A stretch of 64,000 nt of DNA from Pantoea sp. Mb-10 (GTDB lineage Bacteria > Pseudomonadota > Gammaproteobacteria > Enterobacterales > Enterobacteriaceae), in NCBI RefSeq assembly GCF_021272205.1, contig NZ_JAJSDX010000001.1:248001-312000 (forward strand), written 5' to 3'. Positions 8,747-17,595 of this stretch are shown here, piece by piece. A model generated the notes under the pieces. The model was not told where the DNA came from and did not search any database. It saw only the letters and a program-made list of their open reading frames with translations. The position numbers were made by a program, and so were the translations under genes. Position 1 is the first letter of the stretch. Every line of letters begins with the position of its first letter.

Positions 8747-10315
8747 TTAGTGTGCTCCTGCACTGCCTTCGCTCTTGATCGGCGAAAGCAACCAACAAAA
8801 AGGAATTAACAACAGCGCGACAAGACTTAATCCCGTAAAGACATCGATATAGGCCAAAATACGCGCTTGGGCGATCATCTCTTGATAAAGCAGGCCGCTG
8901 GCCACCTGGATCGGGTCGCCCACCGCGGTGGTAAAATCGCGGATGGCTTGTGCCCAGTGCTGCAACGTCAGGCTGAATTGTTCATTAAGCGGCGTCATGT
9001 TATGCACCATATGGGCGGAACGCACCTGCTCACGCTCGGTGATGCCAGCGGTCGCCAGCGAGATGCCAATTGAGCCTGCCACGTTACGAAACATGGTAAA
9101 CAGGGCGGAGGCATCTGCGTTAAGCCGCTGTGGCACGGTGACGAAGGCAATGGTGGTCAATGGCACGAACAAGAAGCCCAGCCCAATGGACTGCGCGCTG
9201 CGCATCAACACAAGCGTGGTGAAATCCACATTCGGCGTAAGCGTGCTGGAGTAGAAGAAGGCCAGCGCCAGGCAGGTGAAGCCAAACGCAATGATGTAGC
9301 GGGTTTGCACTATCGGCATCAGCTTCAACACCAGCGGGATCGTGAGGACAATCAGCACCGCGCCGGGCGAAAGCACCAGCCCCGACCAGGTAGCGGTGTA
9401 GCCGAGGTCCTGCTGCGCCAGCTGTGGAAGCACCACCGAACTGCCGTAAAGGATCATCGCCATGCCCGCCATCAGCAAGCCTGCGACCCAGAAATTGCGG
9501 TCTTTCATGACGGTTAAATCCACGACGGGCTTGCGCGCGTAAAGCAGCCAGTAAATGGCCCCGACGATGCCGACCGCAGCCAGCATGGCGAACAGGCGAA
9601 TAAAGTGCGACGCAAACCAGTCCTCATCCTCACCGCGGTCGAGAAACACTTGCAGGCAGCCCAGTCCCAGGGTGATAAGGCCAATACCGATGTAATCAAT
9701 GTTGAGCCGCCCTTTGTCCCATTTCCGCTCCCACGGCGGATCTTCGAGCAGCTGATAAATCGCCAGCACGGTCAGGATCCCGACCGGGATATTGATAAAG
9801 AACACCCAGCGCCAGCTGTAGTTATCCGTGATCCAGCCGCCGAGCGTCGGGCCAATCACCGGTGCAACGATGATGGCTATCGACGAAAGGCCAAACGCTT
9901 TACCACGATCTTCCGCTTTGAAGTAGTCCAGCAGCACAGACTGCTGAACCGGCTGCAGTCCGCCGCCAAAAAATCCCTGCAAAATACGGAATAAAATGAT
10001 CTGCCACAGTTCGGTCGCGATGCCGCACAAAAAGGAGCACACGGTAAACATGACGATGCAGATAAGAAAGAAGTTCTTGCGGCCAAACAGGCGGCTAAAA
10101 AACGCAGAGATAGGCAAGACAATGCCGTTGGCGACCAGATAGGAAGTCAGTACCCACGTCGATTCGTCATAGCTTGAAGAGAGCGAACCGGCGATGTGCG
10201 GCAGCGCCACGTTCACGATGGTGGTGTCGAGGATCTCCATAAACACCGCCAGCGTCACCGTGATCGCCACCAGCCAGGGGTTGCTGGACGGACGCCAGCT
10301 TTCACCCCCACTCAT
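8747..10315 (-). CDS. DHA2 family drug:H+ antiporter, EmrB-like
   Basis: A 522-residue inner-membrane protein with about 14 hydrophobic segments, the DHA2 topology. Family signatures are visible: LDTTIVNVALPHIAG in segment 1, the GxLxxPVxGPxLGG-like motif (IIVAPVIGPTLGGWI) in segment 5, and the WRWVFFINIPVG end of that loop. It resembles E. coli EmrB over its length. It exports hydrophobic compounds with the periplasmic adaptor encoded just upstream. Its start overlaps the stop of that adaptor gene (10312-10315). Substrates are unknown, and no local regulator such as emrR is present. Confidence 0.93.
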   Translation of the reverse strand: MSGGESWRPSSNPWLVAITVTLAVFMEILDTTIVNVALPHIAGSLSSSYDESTWVLTSYLVANGIVLPISAFFSRLFGRKNFFLICIVMFTVCSFLCGIATELWQIILFRILQGFFGGGLQPVQQSVLLDYFKAEDRGKAFGLSSIAIIVAPVIGPTLGGWITDNYSWRWVFFINIPVGILTVLAIYQLLEDPPWERKWDKGRLNIDYIGIGLITLGLGCLQVFLDRGEDEDWFASHFIRLFAMLAAVGIVGAIYWLLYARKPVVDLTVMKDRNFWVAGLLMAGMAMILYGSSVVLPQLAQQDLGYTATWSGLVLSPGAVLIVLTIPLVLKLMPIVQTRYIIAFGFTCLALAFFYSSTLTPNVDFTTLVLMRSAQSIGLGFLFVPLTTIAFVTVPQRLNADASALFTMFRNVAGSIGISLATAGITEREQVRSAHMVHNMTPLNEQFSLTLQHWAQAIRDFTTAVGDPIQVASGLLYQEMIAQARILAYIDVFTGLSLVALLLIPFCWLLSPIKSEGSAGAH

Positions 10316-11481
10316 TCGACGGTGACCTTAGGTTCAACCGATAACCCCAGCGGCAGCGGGCGATTCGGGTCCAGCCCTTTATCAATCACGATTTTCACTG
10401 GAACACGCTGCACAATTTTCACGTAGTTACCGGTCGCGTTTTCTGCCGGGAACGTCGAGAAGCGCGATCCCGATCCCATCTGCACGCTGTCTACGTGCCC
10501 TTCCAGCTTCATATCAGGCCACGCGTCAACGCCGATCTCGACTTTATCGCCCGGGTTCATGCGCGTGAGCTGCGACTCTTTAAAGTTAGCGGTAATCCAG
10601 ATCTCAGGGGAAACCAGCGAGAACAGCGCCGATCCCGCCTGAACCAGCGTGCCTACCTGCACGTTACGCTTAGTAATAAAGCCGTCATACGGCGCACGCA
10701 CTTGGGTATAGGAGAGATTGAGTTCAGCCGTGTTGAGCTGCGCCTGCGCCTGCGCTACCTGCTGCTGACGCGCTTCGACGTTGGTTTGCTGTTGGCGAAT
10801 CTGCAGTGCGACCTGAGAGGCCACTTCCACCTGCGCTTTGGCGCTTTGGAATTGCGCCTCGGCCGAGCGCAGTTGCGCGGCGGCCGTATCGATATTGCGC
10901 TGGGAGGTGGCGCGCGGATCGACACCGCGCTGGCGACGATAATCTGACTGGGCGTTAAGCAGGTTTGCCTGCGCTTTGGCCTGATCGGCAAGCGCCTGAT
11001 CGCGCTGGGCTGGATATTGCACGCGCGACAGCGCGAGCTGCGCTTCGGCCTGATGCAATTGGGCCTGCGCTAACCCGAGCTGCGCCTTGGCCTGATCGCG
11101 CTGGGCCAGATAATCGCGCGGATCAATTTCCACCAGCACATCGCCCTGTTTGACCCGCTGGTTATCCCCAACCAGCAATTTAACCACGTAGCCAGAGGCT
11201 TTAGGCGCAATAGTCGCCGCATTCCCTTCCGTGAAGGCGTCGTCAGTGGATTCAATATTACGGGTGGTAAACCAGAACCACAGCCCCACCAGCAGCATAA
11301 TCACCACCACAATCACCAGAATAATGATGGGTTTTTTACCGGGACGCTTGCGCGGTTGTTCTGTGTCACTGCTGCTCTGATCGTTCTTCTGCTGATCGTT
11401 TTTGGGCTGATCGTTGTCGTTAGAACGGGGAGTGTTGCGATCGTTTTCGTTCTGCGTTGGCTGCTGTTGATTATCGCTCAT
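10312..11481 (-). CDS. HlyD/EmrA family periplasmic adaptor
   Basis: The 389-residue adaptor has one membrane anchor (about 50-72), a biotinyl-lipoyl-like domain split around residue 90-120 (KQGDVLVEIDPRDY), a long alpha-helical hairpin rich in Ala, Gln and Arg (about 125-245), and the beta-barrel with VRAPYDGFITKRNVQVGT. It bridges the EmrB-like pump and the NodT-like channel. The cytoplasmic N-terminus is unusually long and biased: about 45 residues almost wholly Asn, Gln, Asp, Ser and Lys. It is the first gene of the operon; no clear Shine-Dalgarno is seen at the ATG. Confidence 0.92.
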   Translation of the reverse strand: MSDNQQQPTQNENDRNTPRSNDNDQPKNDQQKNDQSSSDTEQPRKRPGKKPIIILVIVVVIMLLVGLWFWFTTRNIESTDDAFTEGNAATIAPKASGYVVKLLVGDNQRVKQGDVLVEIDPRDYLAQRDQAKAQLGLAQAQLHQAEAQLALSRVQYPAQRDQALADQAKAQANLLNAQSDYRRQRGVDPRATSQRNIDTAAAQLRSAEAQFQSAKAQVEVASQVALQIRQQQTNVEARQQQVAQAQAQLNTAELNLSYTQVRAPYDGFITKRNVQVGTLVQAGSALFSLVSPEIWITANFKESQLTRMNPGDKVEIGVDAWPDMKLEGHVDSVQMGSGSRFSTFPAENATGNYVKIVQRVPVKIVIDKGLDPNRPLPLGLSVEPKVTVE

Positions 11482-11664
11482 AAGTTGTCATCACTGGCTG
11501 TGGCCCCGATCCTCGGGTAAACGGTCAACTTAACCTTAGATCGGAAATTGACAAAATCCAGTGCAACTTTACATAAGCCAACATTGCGCGCATTTTCTGC
11601 ACCATCGACAGATAACGCGCTGAATTTTCAACGCGTCATGGGGCAATACAGGAGAGAAAATCGG

Positions 11665-12774
11665 TCAGCGTAGCCACATTAACAGCAGCCAGCCGCAGAG
11701 CATGGACCAGGCCAGCATCGGGAGGGAAAACAGGTGAAACTGCCACCACACGCGGCGATCGTTTGCCATGCGCAGCGCAATCAAATTGGCCAGCGATCCG
11801 GGCAATAGACCGAATCCACCAATGTTGACCGCCCAAGCCAGTACCTCAGAAGGCTGAACTTTTTGCAGCAGCAATATTGTCGCAGGCACATTACTGATGA
11901 TTTGCGAGAGACCAATCCCCAGCAGATAGAGTCCGCCTTCGCCAAGCTGGCTGATGGCGGCGAAACGCGGCTGGAGGATCGGCAGATGCATCAGCAAAAA
12001 CACATCGATAAACATCGCCACGAACACCAGCAGCAAACTCCAGTCAATGCTAAGCAGCACGCCGCGCGCCATAATCAGGAAGCAGACCGCCACCAGCAGC
12101 AGCGCCCAACCGGTGATTTTCAACTCCAGCGCGACGATAAATAGCACGTAGAGCGCCAGGCTGACAAAGAACAGCGGCTTTTGCCACGGATGCGTTTCAT
12201 CTTGCGCGTGCTTTTGGATACTGTTCGCCGGGAAACTCCACCAGGTGAGTGCCATCAGCGTGATCATCAGCATCACCGCCAGCGGCGTCATCTGCCAAAT
12301 AAAGCCGGGAACGCTGAGCGAACCGTGGCTCCACAGCAGAATGTTTTGCGGGTTGCCCACGGGCGTGAGCAGCGATCCGGCATTGACCGCCAGCGCTTCG
12401 AAAATAATCAGACGCGATATCGGCAAACTGGAGAACTTTTTCAGCGTTAGGGTGAGCGGCACCAAAATAAACAGCGCGACATCATTGGTGAGAAATGTTG
12501 AGAGTAGCGCAGCCGCACACACCATAAACAGCGCCAGCGCGCGTTCATGCGCGAAACGCTGAATGAGGCGCGCGCCCAGCACATCAAAGTAGCCGCTGTT
12601 TTCAAGGCCTTTGGTCAGCATCAGCAAACCGGTCAGCGTCATGATAGTTTGCCAGTCCACGGCTTTGGGTAAATCAGACCATTGATACTGCGCAAACGGC
12701 AGCAAGATAACACCCACGAGTAACAATAAATGCAGAATACGGTCACGCATTAAAGAACGCAGCACGATGGACAT
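11665..12774 (-). CDS. ybiR: YbiR, ArsB/NhaD-type membrane transporter
   Basis: This 369-residue polytopic membrane protein matches E. coli YbiR through most of its length, including TFLTNDVALFI, EALAVNAGSLLTPVGNPQN and NVGGFGLLPGSLANLIALRMAND. It belongs to the ion transporter superfamily (ArsB/NhaD/DASS). Its substrate is not established. It starts 21 nt after mntR on the same strand, as in E. coli, so co-transcription with the manganese regulator is likely. The Shine-Dalgarno is weak. Confidence 0.93.
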   Translation of the reverse strand: MSIVLRSLMRDRILHLLLLVGVILLPFAQYQWSDLPKAVDWQTIMTLTGLLMLTKGLENSGYFDVLGARLIQRFAHERALALFMVCAAALLSTFLTNDVALFILVPLTLTLKKFSSLPISRLIIFEALAVNAGSLLTPVGNPQNILLWSHGSLSVPGFIWQMTPLAVMLMITLMALTWWSFPANSIQKHAQDETHPWQKPLFFVSLALYVLFIVALELKITGWALLLVAVCFLIMARGVLLSIDWSLLLVFVAMFIDVFLLMHLPILQPRFAAISQLGEGGLYLLGIGLSQIISNVPATILLLQKVQPSEVLAWAVNIGGFGLLPGSLANLIALRMANDRRVWWQFHLFSLPMLAWSMLCGWLLLMWLR

Positions 12775-12795
12775 GATGGATGGAAGCCTTGTAGG

Positions 12796-13254
12796 TTAGC
12801 GACTTTCGTAAAATTGCTTGAAGATGGCCAGTGTTTCATCACTGACGTGATGCTCCAGGCCTTCAGAATCTCGGCGGGCGGTTTCCGGGCTAACGCCCAG
12901 CGCCAGCAGAAAGGTTTCAACAATATGATGACGCACGCGGCTCGCTTCCGCCAGCTTTTCGCCTTCCGCCGTCAGGAAAACGCCGCGGTAAGGCACTTGC
13001 TCCACCAAGCCAGTCGTGCTCAAGCGCTTGAGCATTTTCGCGACCGTCGGCTGCGACACGCCTAAACGCGCGGCCATATCAACCTGGCGCGCTTCACCAA
13101 ATTCACGAATTAAATCAGAGATTAACTCAACATAGTCGTCAATCAATTCACGGCGATGCGCTTCACGCACCTGGCGAAATCCTTCGACATGCGCCTCAAT
13201 ATCTTTAAGCGGCCCTTGGGGCGTGTTGATGGCGCTTTTCGCACGACGACTCAT
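12796..13254 (-). CDS. mntR: Manganese-responsive transcriptional regulator MntR
   Basis: A 152-residue DtxR-family repressor: winged helix at about 38-100 ([24 protein letters not shown]) and a helical metal-binding and dimerisation domain after it ([28 protein letters not shown]). The histidines and glutamates of the Mn site are present. It represses Mn uptake genes and the small protein gene mntS when Mn is plentiful. The ATG has GAGGAAG upstream. The divergent small gene and the palindrome at 13362-13386 fit the E. coli mntR-mntS arrangement. Confidence 0.96.
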   Translation of the reverse strand: MSRRAKSAINTPQGPLKDIEAHVEGFRQVREAHRRELIDDYVELISDLIREFGEARQVDMAARLGVSQPTVAKMLKRLSTTGLVEQVPYRGVFLTAEGEKLAEASRVRHHIVETFLLALGVSPETARRDSEGLEHHVSDETLAIFKQFYESR

Positions 13255-13361
13255 TCAGCTTCCTCTTTATTATTTGACGCACCTTACCTACGGTGCGGCT
13301 GGCTCGGCTCATTGTAAACCAGGCACAAATAAGCACAAATTTTTCATAAATAGTGTTGGCT

Positions 13362-13386
13362 AAAGAGTATAGCCAATGCTATCTTT
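13362..13386. promoter_or_regulatory. MntR box between mntR and the mntS-like gene
   Basis: The core ATAGC-CAAT-GCTAT, flanked by AAAG and CTTT, has the same arm sequence and 4-nt spacing as the E. coli MntR box core (ATAGC-N4-GCTAT). It directly precedes a possible promoter for the plus-strand small gene (TTGTTC at 13385, TTATAA at 13409, 18-bp spacing), so bound MntR would block it. Confidence 0.8.
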
Positions 13387-13509
13387 GTTCGTATTGTAAG
13401 CGAATAGCTTATAAAGGAGGCAGCGTCGATGTAGCGTGACGGCTCCTTTTCCTGCTGTGAGTGGCAGGATTTGCTTACTGTGAGAGTGTGTACCAATGCG
13501 GAGGTGACC

Positions 13510-13704
13510 ATGAGCACCATGAAAAACTGCCTCGATTGCGGCAAGTGTTTTGGGGTTGAGCAATCTACATCGTCGGTTGAGCTGAAGTCCTGGCTATGCC
13601 TGTTGACTCGCTCCCCTTTTGCGCTGCGCTTAATGCTGATCGAAAAACTCACCGGTAAATCACTGACCTCGCGCCCCTGCCCCAATCTTATCTGGCGCGG
13701 TTAA
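13510..13704 (+). CDS. mntS: MntS-like small protein
   Basis: A 64-residue product, divergent from mntR behind a MntR box. Its middle segment SPFALRLMLIEKL matches the conserved SPFKVRLMLLSML core of E. coli MntS (42 residues), and the location is the same. MntS is expressed when Mn is scarce and raises available intracellular Mn, apparently by inhibiting the exporter MntP. The ATG at 13510 has GAGGTG upstream. The N-terminus differs from E. coli: about 20 extra residues with a C-x2-C-x2-C cluster (residues 7, 10, 13). A strong terminator follows. The identification rests on the core segment and context. Confidence 0.75.
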   Translation: MSTMKNCLDCGKCFGVEQSTSSVELKSWLCLLTRSPFALRLMLIEKLTGKSLTSRPCPNLIWRG

Positions 13705-13721
13705 ACGACATTTCATTTTTT

Positions 13722-13759
13722 AAAAGGGCGGATTTGCCACGAGCGAGTCCGCCCTTTTT
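13722..13759 (+). terminator. Rho-independent terminator of the mntS-like gene
   Basis: Arms AAAAGGGCGGA and TCCGCCCTTTTT flank a 15-nt loop, and a T run is part of the right arm. The A-rich left arm could let it work in both directions between mntS and ompX. Confidence 0.88.
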
Positions 13760-13815
13760 CGTCTTTGAGACACAGCCTTCACCCATAGCGCGGCGCTGAC
13801 GCGTTTTCAGCGCAT

Positions 13816-13840
13816 AAAAAAACGGCCCCAAAGGGCCGTT
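13816..13840 (-). terminator. Rho-independent terminator of ompX
   Basis: The minus strand has ACGGCCC, loop TTTG, GGGCCGT, then seven T, about 30 bp after the ompX stop. Confidence 0.93.
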
Positions 13841-13869
13841 TCATAAAGCAATTCGGGTCTACGCTTAAC

Positions 13870-14382
13870 TTAGAAGCTGTAGCCGACGCCTGCGATCCAG
13901 GTGCCAACGTCCACGCTGCGGATGCGGCTCTGCTCGTAGCCAACGTCCAGCGCAACGTTTTCGATTGGGTTGAACTGCATACCCGCACCGTAAGAGAAGC
14001 CAACGTCGCTTGAATCGTCTTTAGCGCGTGAGTTAGAGACGTTTTCCTGGTATTTGCCGTAGCCGATACCTACTACGCCGTAGATGCTTGCCCAGTCGTT
14101 CAGACGGTAAGCAGGACCACCGGTGATGCCGTAGTACTGGCCTTTGTTGTAAACGCCACCTTCAGTACGGTCTTTCTCGGTGTAGGTGAAAGAACCGATC
14201 CAGCCCAGTGGGTTAGATCCATCTTCGTAACGATATTTCAGGTTGAAGCCGTTTGCTTTGTTAGCAATACCTTGATAATCACTCTGCGCGTAGCCGGCAG
14301 AAACGGTGCTCTGTGCCATGGCTGAACCTGCAGAAACGGCCAGTACACAAGCCAGTGCTGAAAGACATGCAATTTTTTTCAT
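13870..14382 (-). CDS. ompX: Outer membrane protein OmpX
   Basis: A 170-residue protein with a signal peptide ending in GSAMA|Q and a small eight-stranded beta-barrel of alternating hydrophobic residues that ends in Phe (AGVGYSF). Long stretches match E. coli OmpX: GFNLKYRYE, GSFTYTEK, YYGIT.GPAYR.NDWASIYGVVG and EQSRIRSVDVGTWIAGVGY. OmpX/Ail proteins sit in the outer membrane and are linked to stress response and adhesion. The start at 14382 (MKKIACLSALA) gives the E. coli-like signal; GAGG lies just upstream. Confidence 0.97.
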   Translation of the reverse strand: MKKIACLSALACVLAVSAGSAMAQSTVSAGYAQSDYQGIANKANGFNLKYRYEDGSNPLGWIGSFTYTEKDRTEGGVYNKGQYYGITGGPAYRLNDWASIYGVVGIGYGKYQENVSNSRAKDDSSDVGFSYGAGMQFNPIENVALDVGYEQSRIRSVDVGTWIAGVGYSF

Positions 14383-14749
14383 AACCACCTCAAATGTGAA
14401 TATACTTCTCTCCTGACAACGCTAAAAATATAACAAAACTTAGCGAGAAACTCTGCCCGGATTTTGTTGTCTAACGGATTGTTTCGTGTAACAGAAAGTT
14501 AATGAATTTTCATAGGTCATTCATTTTACTTATAAAAACTGTCATTTTCTTGCCATAAAACCCTGCCATGCAAATTGTGCCTTTAAGTAAATTCCTAAAC
14601 TAACCTGACAATTCTTTACTTATCTGGCCCTGAAAACGGCTACTTTTTGACCTGCTGAGCGTTTTTTTTCATGCTTTCGCTGCTTTCTCCCGGTGCACTT
14701 CCAGTACACTGATGCTTCCTCTGCTGCATAAAATGGAACGGATAACAGG
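14383..14749. other. Divergent ompX / rhtA regulatory region
   Basis: About 370 bp between divergent genes. It must hold the promoters of ompX and rhtA. It is AT-rich next to ompX. No additional gene is supported: two minus-strand ORFs (14620-14928 and 14640-14867) run into rhtA and lack family features. Confidence 0.5.
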
Positions 14750-15658
14750 ATGTCTGCCCCACATAAATCTTCTCCTTTGGCCCCGGTGTTATTGCCCGTT
14801 GCCGTACTGCTGATTGCAATGCTTTCGCTACAAGGCGGTGCGTCATTGGCAAAATCGTTGTTTTCAACCGTGGGCGCGCCCGGCATTACCGCGCTGCGTT
14901 TGGGGTTTGGCACGTTGATGTTGTGCATTATCTTTAAGCCCTGGCGCTTACGCTTTAGCGTTGCGCAGCGTAAACCGCTGGTGATGTACGGCCTGGCGCT
15001 GGGGTGTATGAATTACCTCTTTTATCTTTCCATTCGTACTGTGCCATTGGGCGTTGCCGTCGGCCTGGAGTTTCTGGGTCCTCTTACGCTCGCGCTGGCT
15101 GGCGCACGTCGTCCGCTGGATTTCCTGTGGGTCCTGCTGGCGGTCATCGGGCTGTGGTTTCTCTTACCGCTGGGTGAAGGCATTCGCCATATCGACCCGC
15201 TCGGCGCGCTGCTCGCCGTGGGTGCTGGCGCCTGCTGGGCGATCTATATTCTGGCGGGGCAGCGCGCAGGGGCGGAGCATGGTCCCGCCACCGTCGCAAT
15301 GGGCTCGCTGATTGCGTCCGTGATTTTCGTTCCTCTTGGTCTGATTTTTGCCGCCCCGGGCGTTTGGGATTGGCATGTCGTTCCTCTGGCGCTGCTTATC
15401 GCGCTGCTCTCCACTGCCATCCCCTACTCACTGGAAATGATGGCGCTAACAAGGCTGCCTGCGCGCATCTTTGGCACGCTAATGAGCCTGGAACCTGCGG
15501 TAGCGGCTCTCTCAGGCATCCTTTTCCTGGGAGAACTGCTCAGCGCAAGGCAATGGATGGGCCTGCTGGCCATTATCGCTGCCTCAGCGGGATCCACCCT
15601 GACGATGAAACCCAAACGGGCCAAAATAAATCCAATTGACGTGAATGAATCACGTTAA
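14750..15658 (+). CDS. rhtA: Threonine/homoserine exporter RhtA
   Basis: A 302-residue DMT-superfamily protein with about ten membrane segments in two EamA repeats. It matches E. coli RhtA across the length, e.g. SLQGGASLAKSLF, TALRLGFGTL, GLEFLGPL, GAGACWAIYILAGQRAGAEHGPATVA and IPYSLEMMALTRLPARIFGTLMSLEPA. RhtA exports threonine, homoserine and some other amino acids from the cytoplasm. Its place between ompX and dps is the same as in E. coli. No clear terminator was seen after it. Confidence 0.96.
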   Translation: MSAPHKSSPLAPVLLPVAVLLIAMLSLQGGASLAKSLFSTVGAPGITALRLGFGTLMLCIIFKPWRLRFSVAQRKPLVMYGLALGCMNYLFYLSIRTVPLGVAVGLEFLGPLTLALAGARRPLDFLWVLLAVIGLWFLLPLGEGIRHIDPLGALLAVGAGACWAIYILAGQRAGAEHGPATVAMGSLIASVIFVPLGLIFAAPGVWDWHVVPLALLIALLSTAIPYSLEMMALTRLPARIFGTLMSLEPAVAALSGILFLGELLSARQWMGLLAIIAASAGSTLTMKPKRAKINPIDVNESR

Positions 15659-15890
15659 ATACCGTTTTGTTCGCCACCGTCTTTGTCTTATATAACGGTG
15701 ACTTAATCGCTTATCTATATTCGCTGCTGGAGTTGTTATTATTTTGAAACAGGATTGAAACAAGTTGGACATAATTCATAAATCACTGTTTTATAAAAAT
15801 TAAACCACATGACGCTGCCACTAATCAGTGCCCAGGATTCAACTATCTCTGCCATCGGTTTAAACAATCCGGCAAAGCGAGAATCTGTTG

Positions 15891-15898
15891 CTATACTT
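15891..15898 (+). promoter_or_regulatory. Probable sigma-S type -10 element of dps
   Basis: CTATACTT, the preferred extended -10 form for RpoS holoenzyme, lies 47 nt before the dps start. The E. coli dps promoter is similarly RpoS-, OxyR- and IHF-controlled. The OxyR and IHF sites were not resolved here. Confidence 0.7.
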
Positions 15899-15944
15899 AT
15901 TCTCGTGATTGATTAGGACAACCATCAATAAGAGGACATTAATG

Positions 15945-16448
15945 ATGAGTACCGCAAAACTGGTTAAAACTAAATCTTCCGATCTGATTTACACCCGTAA
16001 TGATGTTTCCGATAGCGATAAGAAAGCGACTATCGAGGTGCTCAACCGTCTGGTAGTGGAATTTATTGACCTGTCACTGATCACCAAACAGGCGCACTGG
16101 AACATGCGTGGCGCAAACTTCATTGGCGTGCATGAAATGCTGGACGGCTTCCGTACTGCCATCACCGATCACCAAGACACCATCGCAGAGCGTGTGGTTC
16201 AGCTGGGCGGCGTGGCGACGGGGACTACCCAAGTTGTAAATGATAAAACGCCGCTGAAAAGCTACCCGCTAAATATCCACAGCGTGCAGGATCACCTTAA
16301 AGCGCTGGCCGATCGCTACGCCATTGTGGCTAATGACACGCGTAAAGCGATCACCGAAGTGAGCGACGAAGATACCGCTGACATCTTTACAGCAGCCTCG
16401 CGCGATCTTGATAAATTCCTGTGGTTTATCGAATCTAACATCGAGTAA
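15945..16448 (+). CDS. dps: DNA protection during starvation protein Dps
   Basis: The 167-residue ferritin-like protein has the same length as E. coli Dps. The inter-subunit ferroxidase ligands are all present: His51, His63, Asp67, Asp78 and Glu82. The lysine-rich N-terminus that binds DNA (STAKLVKTK) is kept. Dps forms dodecamers that coat DNA and oxidise iron with hydrogen peroxide. Two ATGs are adjacent (15942, 15945); the second has the better spacing from AGAGGA and matches the family N-terminus. Confidence 0.97.
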   Translation: MSTAKLVKTKSSDLIYTRNDVSDSDKKATIEVLNRLVVEFIDLSLITKQAHWNMRGANFIGVHEMLDGFRTAITDHQDTIAERVVQLGGVATGTTQVVNDKTPLKSYPLNIHSVQDHLKALADRYAIVANDTRKAITEVSDEDTADIFTAASRDLDKFLWFIESNIE

Positions 16449-16462
16449 CAGCATCACTTCAC

Positions 16463-16487
16463 AAGGCGGGATATCCCGCCTTTTTTA
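16463..16487 (+). terminator. Rho-independent terminator of dps
   Basis: A perfect palindrome GGCGGGATATCCCGCC is followed by six T, 15 bp after the dps stop. Confidence 0.93.
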
Positions 16488-16562
16488 TATCTGTAACATT
16501 CTGGTGCTTTTTTGACGCCGTTAACACTTCCTTGATCCTCTCTTTCCCTGCTCTCGCGCTTG

Positions 16563-16624
16563 GTGCACACTGGTCTCGCACCATAACAGCACAACGCACT
16601 GTTTTGGCTCACCATAGTGGTGCA
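16563..16624 (+). promoter_or_regulatory. NtrC-type binding sites upstream of glnH
   Basis: CACCATAGTGGTGCA (16610-16624) closely fits the NtrC dyad. A second TGGTGC...GCACCA pair lies at 16561-16582. The first is about 90 bp upstream of the -12 element described next, a distance comparable to the NtrC sites of E. coli glnHp2. Confidence 0.65.
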
Positions 16625-16693
16625 AATCATTTTCTCCAGCAAAATCGTGTCAGCTTTCACGATGAAAGTGATGGATTTTGCATGGGCTGAAAA

Positions 16694-16711
16694 GTTGGCA
16701 TAGTTTTTTCA
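16694..16711 (+). promoter_or_regulatory. Probable sigma-54 promoter of glnHPQ
   Basis: GTTGGCATAGTTTTTTCA contains the -24 GG within TTGGCA and a degenerate -12 element (TTTTTC in place of TTGC). The E. coli operon is driven by a sigma54 promoter at this place. The weak -12 element lowers confidence. Confidence 0.55.
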
Positions 16712-16765
16712 TATGATAAGCCGTTATCAGGCCAGCAGGCCTGAGGGGTAATAAGGAAAAAAATG

Positions 16766-17512
16766 ATGAAGTCACTGTTAAAAGTCTCCGCGGCCGCGCT
16801 GGCGCTGGCCTTCTCTCTCTCTTCAACCGCAGCAGAAAAAAAACTGATCGTCGCCACCGACACGGCTTTTGTGCCTTTCGAATTCAAGCAGGGCGATAAG
16901 TACGTCGGCTTCGATATCGATCTGTGGGACGCTATCGCTAAACAGCTGAAGCTGGACTACACCCTCAAGCCCATGGACTTCAGCGGCATCATTCCGGCTC
17001 TGCAAACCAAAAACGTCGATCTGGCACTGGCGGGCATCACCATCACCGACGAACGCAAAAAGGCCATTGAATTTTCTGATGGTTACTACAAAAGCGGCCT
17101 GCAGATCATGGTGCGTAGCAACGAAAACGACATCAAAGGCATTGACGATCTGAACGGCAAAACCGTGGCGGTGAAAAGCGGAACCGGTTCTGTGGACTAT
17201 GCGAAAACCCACATCAAAACCAAAGATCTGCGTCAGTTCCCTAATATCGACAACGCTTACATGGAGTTAGGTACTAACCGCGCAGACGCTGTGCTGCACG
17301 ATACGCCAAACATCCTCTATTTCATCCACACCGCTGGCAAAGGCCGTTTCAAAGCCGTGGGTGATTCCATTGAAGCGCAGCAGTACGGTATCGCCTTCCC
17401 GAAAGGCAGCGATGACCTGCGCGAAAAGGTGAACGGCGCGCTGAAAACCCTGCGCGACAACGGTACCTACAACACCCTCTATAAAAAATGGTTCGGTACT
17501 GAACCGAAATAA
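16766..17512 (+). CDS. glnH: Glutamine-binding periplasmic protein GlnH
   Basis: A 248-residue periplasmic binding protein with a Sec signal of about 22 residues (ending SSTAA). It captures L-glutamine and delivers it to GlnP. Nearly every block of E. coli GlnH is recognisable: [82 protein letters not shown] and [11 protein letters not shown] second ATG 3 nt upstream is possible; AAGGA precedes both. It is the first gene of glnHPQ, with nitrogen control signals upstream. Confidence 0.97.
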   Translation: MKSLLKVSAAALALAFSLSSTAAEKKLIVATDTAFVPFEFKQGDKYVGFDIDLWDAIAKQLKLDYTLKPMDFSGIIPALQTKNVDLALAGITITDERKKAIEFSDGYYKSGLQIMVRSNENDIKGIDDLNGKTVAVKSGTGSVDYAKTHIKTKDLRQFPNIDNAYMELGTNRADAVLHDTPNILYFIHTAGKGRFKAVGDSIEAQQYGIAFPKGSDDLREKVNGALKTLRDNGTYNTLYKKWFGTEPK

Positions 17513-17595
17513 TATTGGCTTACGCCGCTTTTTGAGCAGGGAACGCAGTTTCCCTGCTTTTTACCTTTCCGTTGCAACAGATTCTGGAGTTACCC

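Noticed and set aside
13411-13495. yybP-ykoY manganese riboswitch in the mntS leader
   Set aside because: Two hairpins are present (AAAGGAG/CTCCTTT and CCTGC/GCAGG), but the conserved loop sequences of that riboswitch were not found.
13344-13685. Minus-strand ORFs opposite the mntS-like gene
   Set aside because: They cover the MntR box and leader and lack ribosome-binding sites; the plus-strand gene has a recognisable core and terminator.
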